Below are positions 15,764 to 22,739 of a stretch of DNA of 49,010 bases, piece after piece. The first letter of the stretch is position 1. The number at the start of each line of letters is the position of its first letter. The DNA comes from Amycolatopsis taiwanensis DSM 45107. GTDB lineage: Bacteria > Actinomycetota > Actinomycetes > Mycobacteriales > Pseudonocardiaceae. The notes under the pieces were generated by a model. It was not told the DNA's origin, did not search any database, and was given only the letters and a program-made list of their open reading frames with translations. The translations under genes and the position numbers were made by a program. The DNA is taken from positions 304 through 49,313 of the forward strand of contig NZ_KI912599.1 of NCBI RefSeq assembly GCF_000519205.1, written 5' to 3'.

Positions 15764-16207
15764 TCAGATCGTGGCGAGGGCTTCACCCAGCTGTCGCTGG
15801 ATACGCTGCCAGCCGCCGCTCATGATTTCGCGGGAGCGCAGGTGCTGCGGTAGGTCGGGGTCGAAGCCGTCGTGTTCGAGAAACATCCGGGTGCCGGTTC
15901 CCTCGGGCTCGAGCCGCCAGGTGATGGTGAAGCGTCCGGGCGCCTGGTGGGCGGCGTCCTGCCAGGAGATCCGCAGCAACCTCTCCGGGTCGATCGCGAG
16001 TATTTCGGCGGCCACGGTTCCGGAGAATTCCGCCGCCGGCATCGGGGTGCCCCGCATCGTGTACTTGTGCCCGACCTCGAGCCGGAAGTTCTCCACCGGC
16101 ATCAGCCAGCGGGAAATCAGCTCCGGCTCGGTCAGGGCCCGCCACACCGTGGCGGGCCGGTGCGCATAGAACTGGTCGATGTGGATCACGGTCAGGTCTT
16201 CGCTCAT
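15764..16207 (-). CDS. AHSA1/SRPBCC-family protein (START-like ligand-binding fold)
   Basis: A 147-residue protein with the pattern of the activator of Hsp90 ATPase homologue family: VIHIDQFYAHRPATVWRALTEPELISRWLMP, then YTMRGTPMP, LRISWQDAAH and a C-terminal amphipathic helix GGWQRIQRQLGEAL. The fold binds hydrophobic ligands in a deep pocket. It follows an ArsR-type regulator with a 4-bp overlap (ATGA); such ArsR-AHSA1 pairs are very common in actinobacteria and proteobacteria, but their physiological role is mostly unknown. GGAGG lies inside the upstream gene. Confidence 0.9.
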   Translation of the reverse strand: MSEDLTVIHIDQFYAHRPATVWRALTEPELISRWLMPVENFRLEVGHKYTMRGTPMPAAEFSGTVAAEILAIDPERLLRISWQDAAHQAPGRFTITWRLEPEGTGTRMFLEHDGFDPDLPQHLRSREIMSGGWQRIQRQLGEALATI

Positions 16208-16539
16208 TTTTCCTCCAGGTCGTCGAGAACCGAGCCCAGTTGTGCCAGGCGCTGCCGCCAGAAGCGTTCATAGGGGCCGAGCCAGTCGGTCAGTTCGAGC
16301 AGTGGTTCGGGTTCGAGTTGGTAGATCCGTTGTCTGCCGCGCTTGCTCTCGCTGAGCAGGCCGGCGTCCCGGAGCACCCGAAGTTGTTCGGAGAAGCTCG
16401 GCCGGGTCATGTCGAACCGCGCGGCCATGGTCGCCACGGCCTGCGGCCCCTCGTCGCGCAGAATGCGTAGCACTTCCCGGCGGATAGGGCTGGACAGCGC
16501 CGCGAACACGCGGTCCACGCCGGTTTGTGTGCGTTTCAT
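16204..16539 (-). CDS. ArsR-family transcriptional regulator (AHSA1-linked type)
   Basis: A 111-residue repressor with a winged helix-turn-helix: VFAALSSPIRREVLRILRDEGP, then AARFDMTRPSFSEQLRVLRDAGLLSESKRGRQRIYQLE. No CxC metal-binding motif is seen; the protein has no Cys at all, so it is not a classical metal sensor. Its C-terminus has WLGPYERFWRQRLAQL, as in other AHSA1-linked ArsR proteins. GAGGAG lies 7 nt before the ATG; codons further upstream are not part of the protein. It probably represses itself through the perfect inverted repeat about 85 bp upstream. Confidence 0.9.
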   Translation of the reverse strand: MKRTQTGVDRVFAALSSPIRREVLRILRDEGPQAVATMAARFDMTRPSFSEQLRVLRDAGLLSESKRGRQRIYQLEPEPLLELTDWLGPYERFWRQRLAQLGSVLDDLEEK

Positions 16540-16623
16540 CCTTTGCTCCTCGATCCGAACGAGACGTCCGTGCCCGTCTGCGCGGCGTCTCCGCCGCGTT
16601 GTGCGGCGAACACGCGGCCCACT

Positions 16624-16647
16624 ATAGGTAGGATTTTTCCTACCTAT
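16624..16647. promoter_or_regulatory. Perfect ArsR-type operator
   Basis: Arms ATAGGTAGGA and TCCTACCTAT, 10 bp each and fully complementary, are separated by TTTT. The site lies upstream of the ArsR/AHSA1 operon and is clearly richer in A+T than its surroundings. Confidence 0.7.
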
Positions 16648-16920
16648 CAACGGGGCTGTTGTGCAGGTCACATAGTCGAGCCATCACGGCTTCATCGCGA
16701 GAAACGCCACGAAGACGCCTTGGGCCGACGGTGCCGAGCATGGTGAGCTTCCGTCTTCCACGGCCAGTTTGCCGGCGGTATCGTTGAGGGAGAACTCCGA
16801 GATCGCCTGGTATGTCGCGAGCCTGGTCCGCCGGAACGCTCGGGGAGATTTTCTGCCCTTAGTCGGCAATTCGTATCGGGAACTGTCCCCAAAAAGCGAG
16901 TCAGGAGAGGAACCCGTGCC
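16648..16920. other. Gap upstream of the alpha/beta hydrolase, no confident gene
   Basis: A plus-strand frame is open from 16676 and ends in TGA overlapping the hydrolase ATG, but it lacks a good start, ribosome site or known motif. A minus-strand frame covers the same bases. Neither is called. Confidence 0.3.
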
Positions 16921-17742
16921 ATGAGTATGATCAGGAGCAAGGACGGTACCGAGATCTACTACAAGGACTGGGGAAAGGGTCCAGTCGTGGTGTTCTCGCA
17001 CGGCTGGCCGTTGAATGCCGACGCGTGGGACGGTCAGATGCTGTTCCTGGCGCAAAACGGCTTCCGTGTGGTCGCGCACGACCGTCGCGGTCATGGCAGG
17101 TCGAGCCAGGCGTCTGACCATAACGATATGGACGGCTACGCCGACGATCTTGCCGCGGTGATCGATGCGCTCGATCTTCGGGAAGTCGCGCTGGTCGGGC
17201 ATTCCACCGGTGGTGGCGAGGTCGCCCGTTACATCGGACGCCACGGGACGAGCCGGGTCGCCAAAGCGGTCCTCCTCGCTGCGGTGCCGCCAATCATGCT
17301 GAAGTCGGCGTCGAATCCAGAGGGCCTGCCGATAGAGGTGTTCGATGACCTTCGCAGCGGCATCGTCAAGGATCGATCGCAGTTCTACAAGGATCTGGCG
17401 GTCCAGTTCTACGGCGCGAACCGGCCTGGCGTCAAGGTCTCACAGGGCATACTGGATCAGTTCTGGCTCTGGAGTATGCAGGCCGGCCTGAAAAACGCCT
17501 ACGAAAGCATCAAGGCCTTCTCCGAGACCGATTTCACCGACGACCTCCGTAAGATCGACGTGCCAACCCTGGTCTTGCACGGCGAGGACGATCAGATCGT
17601 TCCGGTCAAGGATTCAGGAAAGAAATCGGCGAAGCTCGTCAAGGGCGCGCAGGAAATCTACTACCCGGGCGCACCGCACGGCCTCACCGCCACGCACCAG
17701 GATCAGGTCAACGCCGACCTGCTGGAATTCCTGGCGAGGTAA
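16921..17742 (+). CDS. Alpha/beta hydrolase, cofactor-free haloperoxidase/arylesterase type
   Basis: A 273-residue alpha/beta hydrolase. The oxyanion motif is HGWPL, the nucleophile elbow GHSTGG places Ser95, and the triad is completed by Asp224 (HGEDDQIVP) and His253 (APHGL). This combination with HDRRGHGRSSQ is typical of the non-haem chloroperoxidase and esterase subfamily, which hydrolyse esters and can catalyse perhydrolysis. A good ribosome site (AGGAGAGGA) precedes the ATG. Codon use is less GC-biased than that of neighbouring genes, and the gene lies next to an IS remnant, so horizontal acquisition is possible. Confidence 0.9.
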   Translation: MSMIRSKDGTEIYYKDWGKGPVVVFSHGWPLNADAWDGQMLFLAQNGFRVVAHDRRGHGRSSQASDHNDMDGYADDLAAVIDALDLREVALVGHSTGGGEVARYIGRHGTSRVAKAVLLAAVPPIMLKSASNPEGLPIEVFDDLRSGIVKDRSQFYKDLAVQFYGANRPGVKVSQGILDQFWLWSMQAGLKNAYESIKAFSETDFTDDLRKIDVPTLVLHGEDDQIVPVKDSGKKSAKLVKGAQEIYYPGAPHGLTATHQDQVNADLLEFLAR

Positions 17743-17744
17743 CC

Positions 17745-18055
17745 GGCCGTCGAAACAGCAGACCCCGACAGACATTCCTGCGGAGACGTGAGGCGGGTGG
17801 TTGTCCCGGTTGTTCTCGCCGTTGGGGGTCGATGAACCGCCGATGGTTCAGGCGCGGGCCGACAGGTGCCGTGTCACCGTGGCGGCTGATCGCGATGCCG
17901 TCTGATTCGAGTTCGAAGGCGATGCGCGATGTCGACCACTTGTGGGTGCGGCGCATGTCTTCGATCCGGGCCGCGACGGCAGGGGCAGTAGCTGTGGGCT
18001 GATGGCGCGGCTTGCGCCCCTCCGGCGTTAGAGGCGCGTTGCGGTGGGTCATCAC
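17745..18055 (-). pseudogene. Remnant of an IS481-type transposase (internal deletion plus frameshift)
   Basis: The minus strand starts MTHRNAPLTPEGR, the usual beginning of IS481-family transposases in actinomycetes. It then jumps to VAARIEDMRRTHKWSTSRIA, a segment that normally lies some 40-50 residues later, and continues ELESDGIAISRH and RLNHRRFIDP. At FIDP the CCCCC run has one base too many: removing one C restores NGENNRDNHP, the expected family sequence. The catalytic DDE domain is absent. The element is therefore dead. No clear terminal inverted repeats were found. Confidence 0.7.
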
Positions 18056-19455
18056 GAGTCAGCCCCTAGCGCGGCCGCCGGTTGTGTACGGCGCCGCGCG
18101 GGGATTCCAATGCACGTGATGAGAGCGACCAGAGTCAGACCGATGCTGCAGAAGAATGCAGCGTGGAATCCGGCGGCAGCGCCTACTGCGGCCGCGATGG
18201 TGGCAAGCAGTGCGGTGCCCGCCGCGCCGCCGAGTTGCTGGACGAGGCGGACGATGGCCGAGCCGGCCGGGACTTCCTCGTGGGAGAGGTCTGAGAAGGC
18301 TCCCGCGGTGATGGCGATGTTGACGGCACTGAGCGCGCCACCACGGACGGTTAGTGCAGCCCCCAGGAGCACCCAGCTGGTGTGCGGGGTGGCGATCGCG
18401 AACGGGACGGTCGCCGCAGCGCACAGGAGGACACTGACGACGGCGATGGGCCGGGCTCCGATACGGTCGACGACGCCGCCGACCCACCGGGTCAGTAGTG
18501 AGCCGACGCCTTGCAGGGCGAGGACTGCTCCGGCGGTTAAGGCCGTGAGGCCGCGCTGCTGCTGGAAGTACAGCGGTATCAGGAACAGGGCACCATAGAG
18601 GGCGACTCCGGTGAGAAGCAGGCTGGCGGTGGCGGAGCCGAAGGCCTTGTGTGCCAGCAGACGGACCGGGATCGCCGAACGCGTCCCGCGTATGAGGCTC
18701 AACGCGACGAACCCGGCCGTCAGGGCCACGCCGGCGATCAGAGGCGTCCAGACGCGCACGGTGGCGTTGCCGCCCTGGTTAGCAGCGTTGCTGAGCGCGT
18801 AGAGCAAGGCCACGGTTCCGATCCCCAGAAGCAGCACGCCGGTGAGATCGAGTCGCTTCTCGGCCTGGGCCGGTGCGCCGGGGACGAAGCGCAGGGCCAG
18901 CCCGATTGCGGTTGCGCAGATGGGGAGGTTGATCACGAACACCCACCGCCAGCTGCCTGCCTCCACGATGGCTCCCCCGACGAGAGGACCGGCGATCGGC
19001 GCAATAGTGCTGACGAGCATCACAACTGTAAGCACGCGGCCGGTCTTGCTCGGCCCCGCCGCCCGGACCAAGATCGTCTGTAGGACCGGCAGCATGATGC
19101 CGGCCCCGATGCCCTGCAGGGCACGGAAGGCGACGAGTGCCCTGAAGTCCCACGCCAGGGCACACAAGCCCGAGCCGATGAAGAACAGCGCGAGACCAGC
19201 GATCCACAGACGCTTCGAGCCGAAGCGATCCGAGGCCCAGGCCGTGACCGGGACTGTCACGGCAAGGGCGAGCAGGTAGGCGGTTGTCACCCACTGGGTC
19301 GCCTGCGCGCCGACATGAACCTCGTCGCTCATCGCAGGCAGCGCGACATTGACCACCGTGGTGTCCACCAACGGAGCGACGCCGCCGACGACCACCACCA
19401 GAGCCAACCGGATCAGCGGCCGCCCCAACGGCTCCGGCTTCTCTTCGTTCGCCAT
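18052..19455 (-). CDS. MFS drug-efflux transporter, DHA2 (EmrB/QacA) family
   Basis: A 467-residue transporter with about 14 hydrophobic helices. Motif D-like LVDTTVVNVALPAM, motif A-like SDRFGSKRLW, and motif C-like IAPIAGPLVGGAIVEAGSWRWVFVINLP mark the DHA2 drug:proton antiporters. It probably exports a toxic cationic or aromatic compound. The ATG used here has GAGAGGGA 5 nt upstream; a TTG five codons earlier is an alternative. It is divergent from a TetR regulator, and two copies of a palindromic operator fill the gap, so it should be induced by its substrate. Its stop overlaps the IS481 remnant. Confidence 0.9.
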   Translation of the reverse strand: MANEEKPEPLGRPLIRLALVVVVGGVAPLVDTTVVNVALPAMSDEVHVGAQATQWVTTAYLLALAVTVPVTAWASDRFGSKRLWIAGLALFFIGSGLCALAWDFRALVAFRALQGIGAGIMLPVLQTILVRAAGPSKTGRVLTVVMLVSTIAPIAGPLVGGAIVEAGSWRWVFVINLPICATAIGLALRFVPGAPAQAEKRLDLTGVLLLGIGTVALLYALSNAANQGGNATVRVWTPLIAGVALTAGFVALSLIRGTRSAIPVRLLAHKAFGSATASLLLTGVALYGALFLIPLYFQQQRGLTALTAGAVLALQGVGSLLTRWVGGVVDRIGARPIAVVSVLLCAAATVPFAIATPHTSWVLLGAALTVRGGALSAVNIAITAGAFSDLSHEEVPAGSAIVRLVQQLGGAAGTALLATIAAAVGAAAGFHAAFFCSIGLTLVALITCIGIPARRRTQPAAALGADS

Positions 19456-19470
19456 CGCTATCCCTCTCAA

Positions 19471-19512
19471 AGATACACGTGTATCTTATTGCAGTAAGAT
19501 ACACGTGTATCC
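19471..19512. promoter_or_regulatory. Two TetR operators between MFS and tetR genes
   Basis: AGATACACGTGTATCT (19471-19486) is a perfect 16-bp palindrome. A second copy, AGATACACGTGTATCC (19497-19512), differs only in the last base. Their centres are 26 bp apart. The first lies before the MFS start, the second covers the -10 region of the tetR gene. Confidence 0.8.
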
Positions 19513-19513
19513 T
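19508..19513 (+). promoter_or_regulatory. -10 box of a leaderless tetR promoter
   Basis: TATCCT ends 6 nt before the GTG at 19520 and overlaps the second operator copy, which would give tight autorepression. Confidence 0.45.
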
Positions 19514-19519
19514 CTGGGT

Positions 19520-20107
19520 GTGGAAACGAAGACCGATGCTCACCCGGCTCGGCGTCGTCGCGGACGCGCACTGGAGGACGCCCTGCTCGAGGCCGCATGG
19601 GAGCAGCTACAGCGCGCGGGCTACGCCGCGTTCACCATCGACGCCGTGGCCCGAGCTGTGAACACGAGCCGCGCCGTGATCTACCGCCGCTGGCCTAGCC
19701 GTGCCGCTCTCGTACACGCCACCGTGCGCGCCCATACCGGTTCGGTCATCGAGCACGTACCCGACACGGGGAGCCTTGCTGGCGACGTGCTGGCCGTCGT
19801 GCACGAGCTCGCAGGGCGCATCGAGCAGATCGGCATCGACGTCGCCACTGGACTGCTCAGCGAACTCGAAGAGATCCCCGACGACGTCAAAGCAGTCGTC
19901 CCCAGCGTCTTCCAACAGGTGATCGACCGAGGGCGCACCCGCGGCGAACTCGGCAACGCGCCAATCCCTGACGCGGTGCTCTCGATGCCTGGTGCGCTCA
20001 TCCGATACAACGTGATCGCGGAGCGTGCCGCTCCATCCGAGCAGGCGCTCGAACAGATCGCCCACCAGCTCTTCTTGCCCCTCGTGCGGTACCACGCCTC
20101 GCTCTGA
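19520..20107 (+). CDS. TetR-family repressor of the divergent efflux gene
   Basis: A 195-residue TetR protein. The DNA-binding domain is EDALLEAAWEQLQRAGYAAFTIDAVARAVNTSRAVIYRRWPSR split over helices 1-4 (about residues 15-60). The C-terminal domain (about 75-195) is helical and should hold the ligand pocket; IGIDVATGLLSELEEIPD and LFLPLVRYHASL resemble the TetR_C_16-like subfamily. I start at GTG 19520, which lies 6 nt after a -10 box and just behind the second operator; the frame is open upstream, but that part reads through the operators. It is expected to control itself and the divergent MFS transporter. Confidence 0.9.
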   Translation: METKTDAHPARRRRGRALEDALLEAAWEQLQRAGYAAFTIDAVARAVNTSRAVIYRRWPSRAALVHATVRAHTGSVIEHVPDTGSLAGDVLAVVHELAGRIEQIGIDVATGLLSELEEIPDDVKAVVPSVFQQVIDRGRTRGELGNAPIPDAVLSMPGALIRYNVIAERAAPSEQALEQIAHQLFLPLVRYHASL

Positions 20108-20221
20108 CGGCGGGACCTCCCAACCACGACCCCCGCCACTGGAGTGCGCGTCCCAGTTGAACTGAAGCCCGACAATCCGCGCCAGATTGCTTTTTTCTTG
20201 CGCCGCAACAGGTTCTGAGCC

Positions 20222-20305
20222 GAGCTCGAAGGTGTCGTCCGCGCCGCCGAGTTCCGCGATGGCCGCTGGCGCGACGGCCTGCTCTACAGCAGGCTTCGGG
20301 ATTGA
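20222..20305 (+). pseudogene. C-terminal remnant of a GNAT acetyltransferase
   Basis: The 27 codons before a TGA read ELEGVVRAAEFRDGRWRDGL followed by LYSRLRD, the usual final strands of RimJ/RimL-type GNAT N-acetyltransferases. An in-frame stop lies two codons upstream and the preceding acetyl-CoA-binding part is missing. No start codon precedes it, so this is a fragment. Confidence 0.5.
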
Positions 20306-20395
20306 CCCATCGCCGTTGTGAACGTTGCCGTCACGCTCAAGCGCACCCGACCGCCGCGGCTACTGTGACGTTCGCCGGGTGTGGCCGTAGCAGGC

Positions 20396-20617
20396 TCACC
20401 GCGGCGCCGAGGAGGTCACGCCGCCCGCTCGTCTGCCACGGGCCTGGCTCGCCGGTCTTCGCGTGCGGGTGTCGAGCCAGGTGGTCAACGACTCGACCGC
20501 TTTGCAGTCGATGGCGACGACCTCGGCGAAGGCGGCCAACGGCACTTCGGCCACGGCGTTGGCGGTGCCGTCAACCGGGTCGCCAACGAGGGTGATCGCC
20601 GACCCGTTGTCCACCAC
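20396..20617 (-). CDS. Small protein of unknown function divergent from the propeller protein
   Basis: A 73-codon frame with strongly actinobacterial codon use (nearly all third bases are G or C). The N-terminal 50 residues look like a compact domain (SAITLVGDPVDGTANAVAEV, then AAFAEVVAIDCKAVESLTTW), and the tail is Arg-rich. GGGGGAG lies 6 nt before the first of two adjacent GTG codons. It starts 46 bp from the divergent 659-residue protein, so the two could share regulation. I recognise no family. Confidence 0.5.
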   Translation of the reverse strand: MVDNGSAITLVGDPVDGTANAVAEVPLAAFAEVVAIDCKAVESLTTWLDTRTRRPASQARGRRAGGVTSSAPR

Positions 20618-20650
20618 CCCGATCTCCCCCGTTTTGGCGGAGGGCGCTGC

Positions 20651-20656
20651 TAGCGT
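20651..20656 (+). promoter_or_regulatory. -10 box of a leaderless promoter (propeller protein)
   Basis: TAGCGT is 7 nt before the GTG at 20664, with no ribosome site. Confidence 0.45.
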
Positions 20657-20663
20657 TGCCGTC

Positions 20664-22643
20664 GTGGCGCTTCTGGGGAGCTTTGAAGATGACGAGTACC
20701 GGCCCGAATACGGCACCCTCGTGGTCCGCGACGTCCACGGCGCCCCGGTGGATTTGTTGCCACCGCACGATAACCCGCTTCTCCGCGAGAACGGAACGTA
20801 CGCGCTGAGCGGCACCATCGGGTCCGCGGGTGATGGTTGGCTACATGCCAGGGCATCCGACGAGTACCACGTGGTGCGCCTGGAAGCCCATGACGGCCCA
20901 CCGCCCGACGACCTCGGCGACTGGACCGACGCCGTGGAAACGCCGTACCGCAGTCGCACCAGCGCACTGTCGCTCGACTCGCTCACCGGGGCACGGCGAA
21001 AGTGCCAGCTCGCCCTTCCGACAGTCGGGGACTACCGGGTTCGGTTGTGCCGCAGGCCGGCCGATGAAGGGGACGTGTGGCGGGCGCAGTTCTGGCCGGT
21101 CCGCGGGCCGGTGGAACCGCCGCGCTGGCTCGCCCGCAGCGGGCCCGCGGTCGGTAAACCCGAACCCGGCTGGCGGGCGGTGCTCGGTTACGGAGTCATC
21201 GAGGTGTCCTGGGCCCTCACCGGGTTCGGCTCGGACTCCTCCGCCGCTTGGCTGGACGCGCCACTCGACCGTGACAGCGCCCAGGCCGGTGACGTCGCCG
21301 ACCAATTGAAGGTGCCAAGGCCGGTGACCCGCCGGGACGCGATTCCACTTCTGCTCGCGGCAGGCCTCATCATCGAGGACGCTACGGCGAAGCCGCATGG
21401 CTACCGCCTGACACCCGACCCGCCGCTGGCCAAGGACGTCCTGAACCTTCCCGCCGCTCAGGTCGAATCGCTCGACAAACAGGACCTCCGTCACCGCTTC
21501 GCCTACGTGACCGCGGACATCGTGTCGGTCGTGCTGTGGTCGGAAACCCCGGTGCTGCCCGGACTGGCTGATCGGCTGCTGCTCAGCCAAGCCGATACGG
21601 ACGCGGCGGTGCGAGCAGCCGAAGCGATGAACTTGATCACGATTTCCGACGGCGAAATCACCGCCCGGCCCCGGAAACCTCCGCGGCCCGCTACCCGGCA
21701 GATGCTCCGGCGCGCCTGGCAGGCGGCGCCGGTGGAACTTCCGGTCGGTGCCCCGCCCCGGGCGGGATTCGTGAGTGGCGACGGCGCGGTCACCGTGTGG
21801 TCCGGTGGCGAGCCACGGGTGCTCACCAGCCTCGGCGGGCAGCCGGATTCGGCATTCGAAACCGCCTACGGAATCGTCGTGTTCAGCTCCGGGGGAAAAC
21901 TGTCCCTGGTACGTCACGACGGCACCGTCGAGCATTTCGACGGCGAACTGTGGTTTCGGGGCGCGCTCAGCCCGGACGGCCGGTACCTGGCCACCGTCGA
22001 ATCGCATATCGGACGGCGGAGCTGGGAACGGCCGCATCTGATCGACCTCGCGGATGGCAGCCGAGAGAGCCTTCCCGCCAGCGAACAGTGGGGCCAGGCA
22101 ACGGCCGTGCACGAAGGCGCTGTCTATTTCAACGCCGGCTTCGACGTCAACCGTCCACGCCCGAAAACCATCCGGTGGCGGCCGGGGCAGGAACCCGAGC
22201 CCATGTCGTTCACGATATCGCGGCTCGACCCGTTGTCCGGCACCATTCTCGCCTTCGACGACGAACCCGGCACACTGCTACTGCGTCCCGACGGCACTCG
22301 TAACCGACTCCCCGCCGGGCGAACCTTCGAACTCGTCCCGCACGGCACCCAGGTGTGTGAGTTCCTGGCCGGACCGCCCAGGATCAACCTGTTCGACCCG
22401 CACCTCGGCGGCGACTCGCCCCGCGTCCTCTCGCTACCCGATGCTGCGGAAACGAGCACGATCATGCCGAACGGCCCGGTCTGGGAGGACGCAGACCATC
22501 TACTCGTATCGCTGCGCTATGGCCTGTCCGGGCCGTTCGCGCGCGTGAACATCCGCACCGGGGCAGCGGAAACGGCTCCCGTACCCGAAAGCATCGGCTA
22601 CCGGCCGATCCCGATCCGGCCATTGCTCAGCAGGTCGGTGTAG
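20664..22643 (+). CDS. Large multidomain protein: N-terminal beta domain, winged-helix-like middle, C-terminal beta-propeller; function unknown
   Basis: A protein of about 659 residues with no signal peptide or membrane helix. Residues 1-150 are strand-rich (YGTLVVRDVHGAPVDLLPPH, DYRVRLCRRPADEGDVWRAQFWPV). Residues 170-350 are helical with two segments that look like winged-helix modules (DAIPLLLAAGLIIEDATAKPHGYRL; ADRLLLSQADTDAAVRAAEAMNLITIS). From about residue 375 repeated strand patterns such as RGALSPDGRYLATVE and WEDADHLLVSLRYGL suggest a beta-propeller. I know no characterised homologue. The start is set by a leaderless -10 box; the frame upstream is non-coding. It may be a cytoplasmic sensor or scaffold. 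Confidence 0.8.
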   Translation: MALLGSFEDDEYRPEYGTLVVRDVHGAPVDLLPPHDNPLLRENGTYALSGTIGSAGDGWLHARASDEYHVVRLEAHDGPPPDDLGDWTDAVETPYRSRTSALSLDSLTGARRKCQLALPTVGDYRVRLCRRPADEGDVWRAQFWPVRGPVEPPRWLARSGPAVGKPEPGWRAVLGYGVIEVSWALTGFGSDSSAAWLDAPLDRDSAQAGDVADQLKVPRPVTRRDAIPLLLAAGLIIEDATAKPHGYRLTPDPPLAKDVLNLPAAQVESLDKQDLRHRFAYVTADIVSVVLWSETPVLPGLADRLLLSQADTDAAVRAAEAMNLITISDGEITARPRKPPRPATRQMLRRAWQAAPVELPVGAPPRAGFVSGDGAVTVWSGGEPRVLTSLGGQPDSAFETAYGIVVFSSGGKLSLVRHDGTVEHFDGELWFRGALSPDGRYLATVESHIGRRSWERPHLIDLADGSRESLPASEQWGQATAVHEGAVYFNAGFDVNRPRPKTIRWRPGQEPEPMSFTISRLDPLSGTILAFDDEPGTLLLRPDGTRNRLPAGRTFELVPHGTQVCEFLAGPPRINLFDPHLGGDSPRVLSLPDAAETSTIMPNGPVWEDADHLLVSLRYGLSGPFARVNIRTGAAETAPVPESIGYRPIPIRPLLSRSV

Positions 22644-22739
22644 AGCTCGGCAGCCCCTCGATATAAAAAGGTCACAAGTTAGCTCTTGCTTGGGGCGGGG
22701 ACACGCGTGTCTGGGGTGGGGACAGGGGACTGGACCGGG

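Noticed and set aside
16676..16924. Plus-strand frame ending in ATGA overlap with the hydrolase
   Set aside because: No credible start or ribosome site, atypical codon use and no recognisable motif.
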